The position numbers and the translations under genes were made by a program. This document shows, piece by piece, positions 33,209 to 46,624 of a stretch of DNA of 63,634 bases. The number at the start of each line of letters is the position of its first letter. The first letter of the stretch is position 1. The stretch comes from Chara braunii (Eukaryota; Streptophyta; Charophyceae; Charales; Characeae), in NCBI GenBank assembly GCA_003427395.1, contig BFEA01000123.1, positions 2,248,587-2,312,220 of the forward strand, written 5' to 3'. The notes under the pieces were generated by a model that worked only from the letters and a program-made list of their open reading frames with translations, ran no database searches and was not told the DNA's origin.

Positions 33209-34498
33209 TATGTTTATGACGGTTTTATTTGGTTTTCTCCATGTATGCGTTTTTATTATATTTTGTTTGATGTTTGATTGATGGCGTACATATCGATTGT
33301 CTTCCAAGAAGATATAGGCTCTGCATGAAATGCATATCTAGCATGGGACGAGAGGTGAATGACGTGACTCATTTCTGTAGAAGATGGTTCTTCGTAAGGG
33401 GAGTTAGTCAACGTGTATAATTTGTCCTCAGTGGAAGTGTATTCTTGAATCGTTATCCCCTCATTAAGGCTTAAGGAAGTAGTTATCAGTCTCAAGAATG
33501 ATAGTGAGACTCGCGCCAAAATTATATTCTTGGTCCATTAGTGGGGTGTTGTTACCTTTCCTATGATAGGAGAGTAACTACATTATCTGTTGAGAGAGGA
33601 GGAACGGGTTTGTTACCTTGCCGAAACTATGATGGTCAAGTGGAACATCTACTGCTTAGTGCGACCGATTTTAGAGTAGCGACTTAGGCTCGTCTCACGT
33701 TAAGCAGGGCCATCATATTTATAAGGGCGCGAATTCGTTGTTTGTTGCCTTGATAGGTGTGAATGGGGTTGTCTATTCAACCATGATTAGCTTCTGTGAG
33801 GTACATGCGATGAAATTAGAGAGGGTTGTGGTGAGGTTTGATCTTTAGATCGGGGTTCGGGAGTCAAAATGTTATCTCATGAGGATTACACCCCCCCTCT
33901 ATATTAAATGCTTCGCTTAAAAGCAGAAGGGGTTGCAATTGTATCATGTTATTTACTTATTGCTAGTCTCATTTTTGCTTTATCTGGAATACGTTGTTAA
34001 GAGTTATCTTGTTGTATGACTAACCGTTGAGTTTGTTTCACGTTGGTTATTTTTAAAATATGCATGCTCTTCAACTACAACCCTAGTAGAAAATGTGCTT
34101 ATCATACTGTGGATTATTGTTGTGATATATCATACCGTGGATTATTGTTGTGATTATATGTTATTTATCGTGCGTTATAATACATTTTGAATTCATGTTT
34201 GGAGTATCCACCTATATGGTATACGTATATTGTATCCTTCCTTGATAGTATAAGTGATATTTGGCTAGTGCCTAAGTTATGATTTGAGGGCTTTATCAGT
34301 GAATATTTGTGTTTTATTTCAAATTGATATTTGTTTAAAGACTGTCTTTGGTATCGCCGTTATTTTGAATAGGTTCTTCTGTGTGCTCTCATAATAAGTA
34401 TCGGGGTTATTTAGTGAGATGTATTTTATAATTGACTTTGTTACGTGACTTCCTTCGAGCCTCGGCCCTAAGACCGCTCGTTGTTTGTTCCAAAGGTG
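32013..34498. other. Leader region between primer-binding site and gag
   Basis: About 2.5 kb without recognisable coding sequence, consistent with a long 5' untranslated leader. It contains a (TA)n run at 33149-33206. I see nothing else to name. Confidence 0.5.
33149..33206. repeat. (TA)29 microsatellite
   Basis: 58 bases of uninterrupted TA. Confidence 0.98.
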
Positions 34499-36083
34499 AT
34501 GGGGTCGAGGGAGCTGGAGATGGAAGGCTCTCAAGGAAAGATTGGGGTCGAGGAACTTGCCTCTCTGTTGGGTCTGCGAGATTGGGGTCGAGACAACCTA
34601 CCCAAGGTTGAGATCGATTTCTTTAAGGGTTATCATGTTTCTGACTTCCTTGATAAGTTTGGGCAGATAGCGTTTCATTGCGAATGAAATGAGGAGCAAA
34701 TTCTAAAGAAGGTTATAAAGTATATTCATATAGGCTTGAAGGGGGAAGTCGGTGGGTTGGTTAGGAGAGCAGGGTCATCATGGAGGAAGTTTTATAATAA
34801 CATGTGGGATAAATACTGGCTAGGTGAGGAACAACTAACCAAAGACGATCTTAAGAAGATAGATCGATATAATTATGTGTCAGCGGGGTCCTTCGTGGCA
34901 GAGTATGAGTGCGCTTCCTGCAAGGTCTGGGCGTTGTCGAAATATGACAAGTGTTTTGTCTTCCTCATGAACTTTACACAAGCGGTTAACGGGTAGCTGA
35001 AAATTTAGGAATGAAAATTCTGAAGTGAGAGTTTGGGCAGTCTGAAATCTCGAATAGTCTTGAAGTGGTGAAAGGTCCGAAGACCCTGAAAACCACCTGT
35101 TTAGGCAGGCTGCATCTTGAAGTGGTGAAGTGAGAGTTTTGGGTAGTCTGAAAATCCTGAATGGTTCTGAAGTGCTGAAAGGTCCAAAGACCCTGAAAAC
35201 CACCTATTTAGGCAGGTTGCAACATGAAGTGGTGAAGAGTGTCCTGAAGTGGTGAATGGTGTCCTGAATTGGTGAAAGGTCCGAAGACCCTGAAAACCAC
35301 CTGTTTGGGCAGGTTGCATCCTGAAGTGGTGAAAGGTGTCTTGAAGTGGTGATGAAAAATACGACTGTTGTTAACCTTCTCTCAAACCTTACAGATGCAG
35401 AGCAACGAGATTTGATTCGAGGGACAGAAGGAAGACTTATATGGGACAAAATACGAGATAATTTTCTAAAAGATGATTTTGATCAACACCTCTGTCATAT
35501 TCTGCAGGAAGCAAAAAAAAGAAAGAAAGTGCATGATTATGAGAAGAATGAGCATGAAAAAAAGTCAAATGACATTGCAGCAGGCACCTTTGAGGGTACG
35601 AAAAGTGAATTTCAAAAGGACGCTAAGATCGTCAAGCGGAATCATAGACGAAGCAAAGAGAAGAAAGAGGAGTCTTGTGCTGAGAGAAATAAGGTGCAGG
35701 TTGGAGTGAGGAATGTTCAAACTCATGCTTGTGAGAGGACGATTGATGCCCCAAACAAGAAGGGAACTGAGGAGCGAAGGGCTCAAGAAGAAGTTGGTAT
35801 AGCCCTACCGCACACTGCCTCTGATCCTAAGGAGGAGTGTGATGATAAGGATGCATCGTCAATTGTAAGTCGGACAGGCCGAAGGAATAGCAGAGGGCGA
35901 GAACAGTGGGCAAAGATAGTGTGTGTTTGTTGTGGAAAGACGGGTCACACCCGTCCTCGATGTAGGATGGCAAATAAAAAAGTTTTAAGGGAGGGGTCGT
36001 TCGCTTTAGATAAGGATTTTGTTTCTCCTAATAGTTATTATCGTTTTACTTGTCTCATTCATAGCAAGGGAGAGGTAGAGTAA
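34499..36083 (+). pseudogene. gag of the B-C element, with CCHC zinc knuckle
   Basis: The frame opens at ATG 34499 (MGSRELEMEGSQGKIGVEE). It reads a capsid-like stretch (VEIDFFKGYHVSDFLDKFG), has an in-frame TGA at 34685-34687, and continues to a stop at 34994-34996 (SWRKFYNNMWDKYWLGEEQL and so on). A tandem repeat occupies 34997-35345, after which a Lys/Glu-rich frame (35346-36083) ends with a C-x2-C-x4-H-x4-C zinc knuckle: Cys 35922 and 35931, His 35946, Cys 35961 (CVCCGKTGHTRPRC). The order capsid, basic linker, zinc knuckle identifies Gag. No protease or RT follows in the 2.2 kb before LTR C, so the element would need enzymes from a helper. Confidence 0.75.
34997..35345 (+). repeat. ~100-bp tandem repeat inside gag
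   Basis: Three copies of a unit containing AAAGGTCCGAAGACCCTGAA start near 35071, 35178 and 35275; smaller CCTGAAGTGGTGAA repeats lie between. The array splits the gag frame and carries stops. Confidence 0.85.
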
Positions 36084-38268
36084 CATCAGTGGTCTCGAAT
36101 GACTTATAAATAAACGCTCGGAAGGCTATGGCGGTGTGGAAAGCTCAGTTGTCAGATTAATTGACGATTATCAACTTATTTTGCTTTAAGTTGAATCTAT
36201 GAGTTTTATGAGACATAGGTTTCATCTTGTATATAACTCTGATTTCGAGTGTGCGTTATTATGTTTTTTTTATTGTGCGTACGTTCTGGATCTGACTATC
36301 TACTCTCTAAATTAACTTTAATTTTGTTGGATGCAAGTGGAAGTCTTTTAAGGATCGGTCGTCCATATGTTGACAATCACTCATCTCTGCGAGAATGTTT
36401 GAGATTTTTTGTATATTTTAATATTTTATGACTTATAGGGTATAATATATAAGGTCATTTGTTTCTGATTGGACCTGGGTGTGTGGTGATTTGAGGCTTA
36501 TGAGGATTTGAGACTCAAGATAATATGATTTTCTTTTGGGAAATTTTGGTGTAGGTTTTGATTCCCCTAAGTTGCATAATCATGTGCGTTTTGGTTATCA
36601 TTAACATTCTCATCATTGTAGCTTTATGGTTTTTTCTGTGTTTTATTCTAATTGACATATGAGAAATAGAAGAGTTAACAATGAGAGAATAAAAATGGTG
36701 GCAAAAAGTGGATAACGTGTGTCTGAACCAAAGAGCGTTCAATAAAGTGAAAGAAGTTTGATTATCAGTGAAAGATTTTTGGGTGACTCGAAGAGTCCAG
36801 AAAATTATATTAAGAGAGAGGATATGCCTGAGAGAGAAGTGAAAGGTGTTTTAAAGGTTATATGGATGATCCAACCTCATATGGGAAGATCGCTGAGAGA
36901 TTTTATGGTTAATTCTCCTTCAAGTAGGAAGGGTTTTTAATGAATCTTATTGGAATGCTCATCCTTGAGTGGGAGGATAGCCTAAAGGATTCTTATGGAT
37001 AGTCCAGGATGACTTTAATAAATTTTAAGGGCGGCTGATTCTCAAGAGGGAGGATGGCTTAAAAATATTTTTATGGAGTAAGAGATTTATCCTCGGCCAA
37101 ATTGGCAACTCCACTTTGTTGATTCTCAACTGTCAGCGAAGGTGTCATCTGTGGCAGGGGAAACCTGTCAAGTTCTGTCTAGTCTGTGACGGTGATTTTT
37201 ATGATTGAGACTCCTTGAGAGAAATTAAGTTTTGACTAATAGCCGGTGGGAACACCATCTGCGACAGGAAAACCCACCTGACTTTGGGATCCTCCAATTG
37301 GCTTTAGTTTTGATTGAAAGTGGTACTGTCAGCAAGTGTAAAATTTTGAGAAGTAAACTCATTGAGTCTATTTTTTATTTTTATTATTTTTTATTTTTTT
37401 TTGAGAGAGAGAAAAGCTTACTCACTGAGCAAAGGTTATGAAAGGAATTGACAAAGTGTGTGATGAAAGTGAACAACCCTACTTATAAAAATAGGATTTA
37501 TGGGCAAAAAAGAGTGGATTTTTTTCTTGAAGACTGAGTGAGTACTCTTACCCACATTTCTATAAATGACCAAAAGGAATGCCTTGTGCGTGGCAATAAT
37601 GGCTTGTGAGATTGGGCTTAACGGGGCCCTACCCATTAGGTACAACTGTGGCATGTGTAATGAGGTTAATCAACCTAATCTTCTAGTAGGCTGAAAGATT
37701 GAAGTGTCTGATTATTCCTCACTATGGCACAATCTTTTGAGGAAGAGCTTGAAAGAGTTGTATGAATGAGTTGAACCTGAATGATCGTTGTGTGAAAGAA
37801 AGAAAGACTAAACCAAGATTCAGATTATGAACTCAAATCCGCCGCCGAGTTTGGGTTTCGGCTGGACGTAGGATGATCAGGGTGCCTCACGCGATAAAAT
37901 ATTGTTCAAAGGGACCGAGAATAGTATAGGATTAAGTTGACTTTATATGGTCTTCTATCGGTGATTATTAGTGGTGGAAAGTGGTTTTATCCATTTGTTA
38001 GGTTAGAAGTTGGAATGCGTCAGTGTCTAGCCGATTATTAGGGTACCATAGATTCCTACTATGGTTAGGAATTAAATGAGACTTTTTACCACTATCATTT
38101 GCCCAGTTGTTTTGAGGAATTAAGGTTTGCATTTGATATGACTTGATGATTCTCTAGTCACGTTAGCTATGGTTGGAAGTTATTATATACTTCTCCTTTA
38201 TATTACATTAAATAGTATTTGGTTGAACGCTCGATGGGACGGGGACGTCGCTTAACAAGGTCCGAAAA
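36084..38268. other. Non-coding region between gag and LTR C
   Basis: There is no protease, RT or integrase motif in any frame. AT-rich on the whole. The final part, GGGACGGGGACGTCGCTTAA from about 38236, repeats the sequence just before LTR A and is probably the 3' internal end with the polypurine region. Confidence 0.45.
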
Positions 38269-41200
38269 TGTTGCCGTACCAAATACCCTTACAAGGGTAT
38301 TTGACGTGTTTTTTGCAAGTCACACCGATGTTGCCTCAACCGGAGTTGACGGCGCGCTCGCTGGTGGAAGTTGAGTACTGCCTGGATGAGCGGCGCTCGC
38401 GGTGCGTAGACGGCGGGGTGCAACCCTGCGCGGTCAGGGTGTGCGTGGCGTCACAGGCTAGTGGGACGCGCGGCCCTTGGTTCCCTTCAATTTTATTGTG
38501 TTCCTCAAGATTATATTTATTATTTTTAAGTTTTTTTTTCTTTCCTACTTTTATTTTTACGGACGTCTTTGGCGCGGTGATCGGATTCGAGACTGGCGTC
38601 GGGCCCGATGGGCGTGGCTCGGCTACCACTCTATTGCACGTGGGTAGCCGCTACAACAGTTGAGGACCTTGACCACGCGCTTCTTTGGCGGGCCCGCTCG
38701 AGTTCCTGCGTGTCCTGGATGCCGGCAATATCTTCGCTATTCGCCCGTCTTGAAACCCAGGCCGGGGAGTTTAACGTGACGAGGAACGGTGGGAGCCGGG
38801 TCCACGAGGAGGAAGAAGTCAGGGTGGCGGGCCTCGCCTTGGGAGCAGTCCGCCGCCTGTTATCTGCTGTGAGAGGTTGAGTGTGAGCATGTCTGTTGAG
38901 GCCCGACGAATGGGGAACTGTGCGTTTGGCACACCGGGTCTCAAAGGCTGGGCACCTGTGGGAGGCTGCCGCATTACAGACTGTGCTGCAAGCCGTCCCA
39001 GTTGCATTTCGTGTGGGGCCCCTCCCTACCTCAGCCTCTTAAGTTCTTATTTGAATATTTGTTACTACCACAGGGGTTCGCAGCAGGAACCTCTTTGTCT
39101 AAGCACATGCTGCAGGGGTTGCGGCAGACCCAACGCTCCCTCACTCATTGCAGAGTGGGAATTGCCACAACAACCGAGCATAGGTCGCGCCTCAGCACCG
39201 TCCACTTTCATTACCGATAGATCCGGCCAGTGAGTTGTTATACACTCCTTAGCGGAGTTCGACTTCCATGACCACAATACCGCTGTCTGTATCGATCAGG
39301 CGGAGCCTGCACTAGCACGCAGTTTGGCACAGAGGTGGGGGGGAGGCATTGACGAAGAGAGTGAACCCAGACAGTAAAGTGCGCCAGGTGCATGCAGAAT
39401 GAGTACGAGCTATGGCAAAAGCGAGCGGAAGTAGATGGGAGCGGAAAAAACGTAAAGCCTGCCCGATTCTTGATGGAATCGGACAGGGAGAGGGTCAATT
39501 ACGGGGTTTTCAGATAAGGCAAAACCAAATCTACTGTTAGTTTTAGCGGGGGGGGTAGTAGGATCGAGGATAAGAGAGAGAATGAGTTGCGCGGGTGATG
39601 GTGGAAGCTGATATGGCAGGGGACAAAAGTTAAATATCTCGCCCATTTCTTAATGAAATCGAGCGAGAGAAGAATCGATTTGGGGGTTTTGGCAGGTGGC
39701 GAATCCGATGGGGGCCTTCGTTTGAACTCTAGAATAACGGACCGGGCACCGCGATGGTGGAATGTTGCGCGAATATATGGCAGTGTATCTTTCCAGGTTA
39801 GACGGAAGATTCACTCTCACTCTCATTACGTGCATTTGGGTGAGTAATTGAGCAGCACTCTTGGTAGCAACTTTTTCCTTACCTTGTCGGTGGAGGTGTT
39901 CCTCGTCTCGGCTGAGGTATGTGCAATCACAAGGTGATGCCACGGTCGAGCTACACCGAGGCATGGTCTTTTTGCCAGCCATTTCGGGCTCTTCCCTGGA
40001 TTCCGCCTGAACCTGACCGAGATGCCGACCAAATACGTACACGCTATATGGGTGGCTGCAGAAGGCATCTACCGGAGGGAAGAAACATCAAAAAGGGGGG
40101 GACGAAAGAGATACATACGTTGTTTCCTTCTCGAGGGAGATTCATTTTTGTCTTGCATATTCGAGGAGCCCGACGCAAGTATAAGTCGAGCTACTAAAGA
40201 GTGTGGAAGGAGCCAGGGGCTACGCTGTCTGTGGCGGAAAACAGAGGGGGGAAGAGTGGTTTGACAGGTGGAATGCACCCTAACTGCGTTTTAGCAGAAC
40301 GTCCGTTTGGTTTTTACTCATCCTAGTCGATGGAGGTGGTATGAGGTCAGCCGAAGGGTCGGAGACTTACCGGTTGGCCATTTCGCTGCTCAACTATCGG
40401 TCAAAGTAGCAGGGGATGAGCTGAGGGTAAGTACTTATTTGGCCATAACTCGTCTGTTCTCTGAAAGGAAAGTAAGGGTGGCCAGATGCGTGTGGGGAGC
40501 AGGAAAGTGATCGGCCTATTGTAGTCTGCGCAGGCACATATCCGGTCTTAGCGGCGGACTACAACGTCGATAGCTCCTTGCTCTTCCGACTGACGTTGCT
40601 CATATCAGCAGGACACATTGTCTGCTTGTAGACTGCTGCCAGCTACGAGGTGGTAGTCCGAATGCTCAGTGCCGATGGGAGGAGACAGGCTCGGTTCCAT
40701 TTTGGGGGTAATGGTGCATGGTTGTTCTTAGTGGGTGGAGTGATCTGTCTGGTTAATTCGTTAACAATCGGGGCTTCAGCGTGCTGAATAACTATGCAGG
40801 AACCTTTCCTCATGCCCAGTTTCGTTGAGGGACAATTGAGGCTGTGTATGCGTCGGAGTTTCTGTTGCTTGGGCCAGCTGCAGAGAGGAAAAAAATGATG
40901 ATGGTGATGAGTGATTACTCTCTATAGGGAACAAGGGGAAGTACATCTGCAATTCAAGAAGCCAGGACTTTGCGACGTCTAGGTAGCTCATGTAATGAAA
41001 GCTCGGATCGTTGGTCTTTGCAAGGCTGGTAACGCCACGTTCGAATGAATGCAGGGGAGAATGCAACCAGCTAAACTGATGATTGTTTTCGTCCGTAAGC
41101 CTGTTGTTTTGGCCTATGTGACGAAATGTTGTGGTTGGGCAGTTGAGTGTCGTCGGACTGCCCAACACGTTGCTGTTGCGGTAAAGAGAAGTGAAGGTGT

Positions 41201-41984
41201 TGTTTGACGCCATGTTTGGGTATGAGTATTGCTGATTGGAGGGGGAATGATTGTGAGACGGCGTTAAGTTTGCTGCTGAGGTGCTCTGTTGTTGCGCGCA
41301 ATTGCTGCGGGGCATTCTGCACTCAACGTTACAGTGATTCATGGTGATAGGAGGCTCATTGTTGCGTAAAAGGATTACCATTGCGATTTAGAGGTGCATC
41401 AGGGGCAGTTACCCTGCGTCTCGACTTCGGTTTGACCAACTTAAGGCAATTTTTGGGCGTCATTGCGGGACCCTTAGGAGATTGAAGGTATCAAGGTCCT
41501 CTTCTGCAAGTTGAGTTTGTCCCTCTCCTGTATCTCGAAAACCCGAAACCCCTTATATTATGTCCTTCTTACTCTAAGTCTAATCCTGGTTACGAGAGAA
41601 AAGCGGCAGGTGGGATTGCAACCCGTAGGACCACAGCAAGACTCTGTGGGAAGTCGGCCCACCGATTGGCAGAGCTCTGCCGGAACTCAAGAGGAGTTTT
41701 GGAGGCAGGGAACCGAGAGGTAAAAGTTTCGCTTTTCTTCTATAAACCCTATTATAACCCCTATCTATACTTTTTGCTATGATTGACTGAGCATATTGTC
41801 CGCATCGCTACTTTGATTTAAGTTTGACTTTTAGGAGACAAACCAGTCTTAACTAAAAGAATGATTGTGCAAGTTCAGTTTTGTTATATTGAGTGAAAGC
41901 AGATTGTGAAAAGAATTGCATCTGGGGGAAAAGTGGGAGGAAGGTAGTCTTGCTTGCATTTGACTGGATTAACTAAAGGCTAGG

Positions 41985-42660
41985 AGAGTCTCCATAAGTT
42001 TGAAAGGCCCAATGCTATATTTATTTTTGGTTGTCTGGAGGACCAGACAGGTTCCCATAGGATTGGGTGGTCTGGTTGCTTTGACTTATGAGGGTTGTTT
42101 GTGTTTGTTTTTTTAAGGGACCAGAATGTTTTTCATAAGATTGGATGCCTTAGTTGTCTTGCTTTATTTGGGTTTTCTTATGTTTATTAAAATTTTCTTG
42201 TTTATTTAGTGGGAGGATCAAGTGAAAGGCATAACATGTTTTCATAAGATTGAGAGGTCTAGTCTGGAGCTACGAATATGCTGGAACCAGAAGGTTAAAT
42301 TTGTTTATATTTATATATTATTTTACTTATAAACAGGCTAGTAAGACATTTTCTCATAAGATTGGATGGTCTGAATATAGCTTATCATCAACCGAGAGTA
42401 TGAATTAAGAATAAATTTGTGGTAAGAAGGGGAAGGTTGAACGTTGATCTAAGATGATCGGTTTGGTCATATGTTACCTTAAAAGACTAAGTGCAGATAA
42501 TGATATATAACTTGAATACTTAAACAAGTTCAGGGCTACTAGGTTGGACAGCCTAGTCATATGTCCAAGGAAGAGAAAAGTTGTAGTGTCCTGTGTTTGT
42601 GTATATTCAATGGTTGAGTTAGTCAGGTTTCCATAAGATCGGATGGTCTAACTTTATGCC
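41985..42660 (+). repeat. TAAGAT stem-loop array (LTR C)
   Basis: This is the counterpart of the arrays in A and B. The last unit has stem AGTTAG/CTAACT (42617-42653), against AGTCAGGC/GCTTGACT in A and AGCTAGA/TCTAGCT in B at the equivalent site. Its loop is TAAGAT with one base change in the flanking inner stem. Confidence 0.7.
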
Positions 42661-43703
42661 TTACGTAAGCTGGGTATAAGAGATACTAAATCATTGAAAG
42701 ACAACGAATTATTTATTTGACAAGATTAACTTTGGGGATGGCGAGAGTACTTACCTTTGTGGTTTCGCCTTGCATGTGGATAAGTGAGATCACTACTTGG
42801 TTTAAGTTTTAGTTTGATAGGTAGTTGTTTTAGATGCTAGCCACGTGCTAGAGCCATAGGTGATAGTTCAAATTTATGCATTTCCTGAGCTAAGTTTTTT
42901 TACTTAGGTCAATTCTCGCATTTTCTGGGATTTTTTATTATACTTGTTTTTTTACAAATCTTGGTAAGCTACTTTCTCTACTGAAATTTCCGCAAAACCA
43001 AGGAGTTAGTCATATTTTGGCTTTTCAAAGTTCAGCTTGTCTAAATTTTATATATGGCTTAGTTAAAATTTTCAATGTCTCTTTTATAAAGAGAGTGTTT
43101 TTCAAATTTCTGCTAATTCAGGAAATTAGACAAAATTTGACTTGGGAAAGTCAAAGTTATTTCTAAATTTTTAGACTTAGCTTTGTATAAACTTTAGAAA
43201 GCTACTTTCTTTAGAGGAAACGCTCCTGAATTTTTTTCAAATTTAAGGAATTAGTTAAATTTTGTCTTAATAGAACTTAAGTTTTATATTTGGGTTCATA
43301 TCTGAGTGAGTATAAATTTAGGAAGTCTACCTTTTTAAACGAGATGCTGCCCAAATTTTTACTAATTCAGGGAGTTATACAAAATTTGACCTTTTAGAGT
43401 TAGATATTATTTCAGTTTCATATTGGAGGTAGTACGAATTATGAGAAAATATTTTTTCAACAGGAAGCGCTGCCAAACTTTTCTTAGTTCAAAGGAGATT
43501 ATATTATATTTTAACAAGTGACAATTTTGGCGATCCACTCTACATAAGGCGATTATGCCATAGGTCTACCTTTTTCTTAGGCACTGACTTAAAGTTAGAG
43601 TAAGTCTTATACTGAGTTATCAGGACAATCTTGAGTGAGAACGTGATACAGAGATTCATCCCCCATTTACTTATAGGTTTAGCTTGAGAATTGGTTTGTC
43701 GTG

Positions 43704-44697
43704 CAACAGAAAAATTCCCACGAGAAATGAAAGTTGAAAAAACATTTTATAAAAAAAAAAAAATTCATATTTATACATTATCATTCCAATGTTCGTCCAA
43801 TTCTAGAATTTCCAGTTTTATTTGATAAGTTCTCGTCTAAATATGAGTTTTCCTTTCCAACTACATTTATTTGTTCAAGATGAAATGAAAGTATGGACGA
43901 GTTTATGAAATGCTTTAATTAAATTTTCATTCTACTACAACAAATATCTTTTAATTTAGATTGGATTAACCTATTTATGATTGAAAATCCTTGCTTAGAA
44001 TGACAGTCCAATTAAAATATTTTATGAACTCATCCAGACTTTCATTCCATCTTTNNNNNNNNNNNNNNNNNNNNNNNNNNNNNNNNNNNNNNNNNNNNNN
44101 NNNNNNNNNNNNNNNNNNNNNNNNNNNNNNNNNNNNNNNNNNNNNNNNNNNNNNNNNNNNNNNNNNNNNNNNNNNNNNNNNNNNNNNNNNNNNNNNNNNN
44201 NNNNNNNNNNNNNNNNNNNNNNNNNNNNNNNNNNNNNNNNNNNNNNNNNNNNNNNNNNNNNNNNNNNNNNNNNNNNNNNNNNNNNNNNNNNNNNNNNNNN
44301 NNNNNNNNNNNNNNNNNNNNNNNNNNNNNNNNNNNNNNNNNNNNNNNNNNNNNNNNNNNNNNNNNNNNNNNNNNNNNNNNNNNNNNNNNNNNNNNNNNNN
44401 NNNNNNNNNNNNNNNNNNNNNNNNNNNNNNNNNNNNNNNNNNNNNNNNNNNNNNNNNNNNNNNNNNNNNNNNNNNNNNNNNNNNATTGGATTAACCTATT
44501 TATGATTGAAAATCCTTGCTTAGAATGACAGTCCAATTAAAATATTTTATGAACTCATCCAGACTTTCATTCCATCTTTAACAATTAACCTATTTATGGA
44601 ATGAAAGTCTGGATTTATTTGTTCAAGATGAAATGAAAGTCTGGACGAGTCCAATTACTACATAATGATTATTTAATTCTAGAAAAAATTTTCGTTA
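43704..44697. mobile_element. AT-rich MITE (CAACAG family) inserted in LTR C, with assembly gap
   Basis: The sequence from CAACAGAAAAATTCCC to about TTTTCGTTA interrupts LTR C relative to B (site near 30504). It is the reverse complement of parts of 56370-57820, including the AATGAAAGTCTGGACGAGT phrase. The target duplication is 2-3 bases (TG or GTG). Positions 44055-44484 are N. The 95 bases before the gap (43960-44054) are identical to the 95 after it (44485-44579). Confidence 0.7.
44055..44484. other. Assembly gap (430 N)
   Basis: A run of N flanked by identical 95-bp sequences, so the true length is unknown and the duplication may be an assembly artefact. Confidence 0.99.
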
Positions 44698-46185
44698 TGT
44701 GTTACAGATCCTTCGTTGATTGATTCGATTCAGGATTGGACTAGTTTCAACTTTGATCCAACAAGGATAATATTTTGTTGTCACTGATAACATGTCGGTT
44801 GGTTGATCTCCGACTTGTCGGCTCATGACACAACTTGCTTATACCTGTACCTCAACTTGATGCCTTAACCTTGAGATTTGATATATTTCGTTGAGATTTT
44901 TAACCGGAGTTCTTTTAATGGCCATTACAAAGAATTTATGAGATTTTATGGAAAGTTGGACTATGACTGGGGCTTGAATATCTGAGGCATGGTGTGATTT
45001 ACAGGAAACAGTAAAGTTGACCACATTGGTGTATGACAATGTGGCATTCGTCTGTGTCTGTGTTTTATACAGGTTAGTGTTTTGGAGCCTGTGTACGATT
45101 CTTACTTTGGAGGCCGTGAGAATGACAACCATGTGTTGCACAATCTGTATACCTGAGGGTTTATGTTTTTTTTTTAAAAATTTTATGTCGAGTTCTGATT
45201 TGATATATGGGTATTAGGATGATTGATTATTATTTTGATTGATCTTGCTTGTTAAACTTTCATAGTTGGACGTTGAAATCCGTGGAAGCCATCAAAGTCA
45301 AACCCCTTGATCTCTCTCAAGGTCCTGGATGATGGAGCTTGCCTCTAAGACCTCGGCAGACGACTGCTACCACAGGTATGAACCTTTGTACCACCCACTC
45401 TCGGGAGGGTGCAGAAGAAGGTGTGGCTTTCAACCCCACTTGGCGATTGTCTAGCGTCGAGAGATTGACCCCTCAAGACGCGTGACGACCGATACTTGAG
45501 TGTCGAATGCGACCCTCGAGATTAATGAGGACCTCATGATTATGGGTATTACGTAGTACGCCATCATTGTGACTGCTTGCGTAGGCATGCATTGCTAGTT
45601 GATATAAGAATGTGCGCGATGCCTATCCGATTTCCACGTCGGAAGGTTATGGGATGACTACAAAAAGGGACTAGGAGTGTTGTTATGTTGTTTTTTTTGT
45701 GTCGTTCTGTGAGTGTGTGTGTGTGTATTATTTTTATATTTTTAAAGTGTGGTGTAACGCGTGGGGAGTGGGATGCGTCCTAGTCGATCGACTACGATTC
45801 ACTCTTGGGACTTCAGCCCCCCAAGGCGTAGATTCGTGTACGGGTCCGATAGAGGTGTGAGACCGCGTGTACCCTCTATGCTACAGCGAACGAGAAACGC
45901 CCTCGGCTGGCACACCTCTTCGATTGCAATTGATTAGCTTTCGTACTGTAGACTGGTAGCTCGGCGGGGATACGCCCACCAAAGGGAGGTGACAGCTTCC
46001 GCAGGTGGAGGTAAAGGCGTGCCTCACATTTGCCCTATCTTGTCGTAGGGGTTCGTGAGAGGTATGGTCGGCGCACTCGGTCGGAGCGGCTTACAGAAGC
46101 TCCATTTAAGTATCGCGATTGCGACCAACTCCTGCGTGACGTGGCCGGGAGGGTCCCGCCTTGCGTGGGACCGATGAGCTCGACA

Positions 46186-46624
46186 ATATCACATGAACTC
46201 AGCATGGAGCTTGCTCCGCATTCTAGACTACTCAGGTTTTCTTTTTCTTTGATCGAGTTCTGCTTCTTGGCGAAAGCGTGCTTGTATCTAGGCGATTCAT
46301 CACAGGCGGAGGACCGTGTAACTAGTTGGCCTGTAAGACCAGCCCCTTGGCTTGTTCTCACAAACCCGTGTTGTATTCGGGGTAGTCTTGTCCAAGCCGG
46401 TACCTCTGTTGGTACCAGCCAATCCAGTCCAGTCCAATCAGTTGGGGTATACCCTAGCCATAGTTTATACTTTGGGACATCCTACATTCACACAGTTTGG
46501 AGTACGTGCGTTGAAGTCTGCGTGGGAGCTGCGCTGTGTCATCTTGCTCCACCCTCATCCTTCATCTTCATCTCTATCCCAGGCGGAGCACCTTACCCGA
46601 TGGGTCCGCCACAACTTCCCATAG
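46186..46624. other. Unassigned stretch between LTR C and LINE
   Basis: The + frame of 46352 runs to a TAG at 46622 and is in phase with the LINE RT start at 46625, so part of this may be decayed LINE ORF2, but no LINE motif is recognisable here. Confidence 0.35.

Larger units (their letters stand above)
38269..46185 (+). repeat. Very long LTR, copy C (3' LTR)
   Basis: It starts TGTTGCCGTACCAAATACC and ends GAGCTCGACA. It aligns by eye with LTR B throughout (for example 38480-39240 with 24970-25750, 39840-41500 with 26260-27960, 41940-42860 with 28340-29270, and 44700-46185 with 30505-31992). It is 7917 bp long, about 6.9 kb without the MITE insertion at 43704-44697, which itself contains a run of N. 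No coding sequence. No 5-bp target duplication is visible between the left edge of B (TGCAT) and the right edge of C (ATATC), so B and C may not derive from a single simple insertion. Confidence 0.8.
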
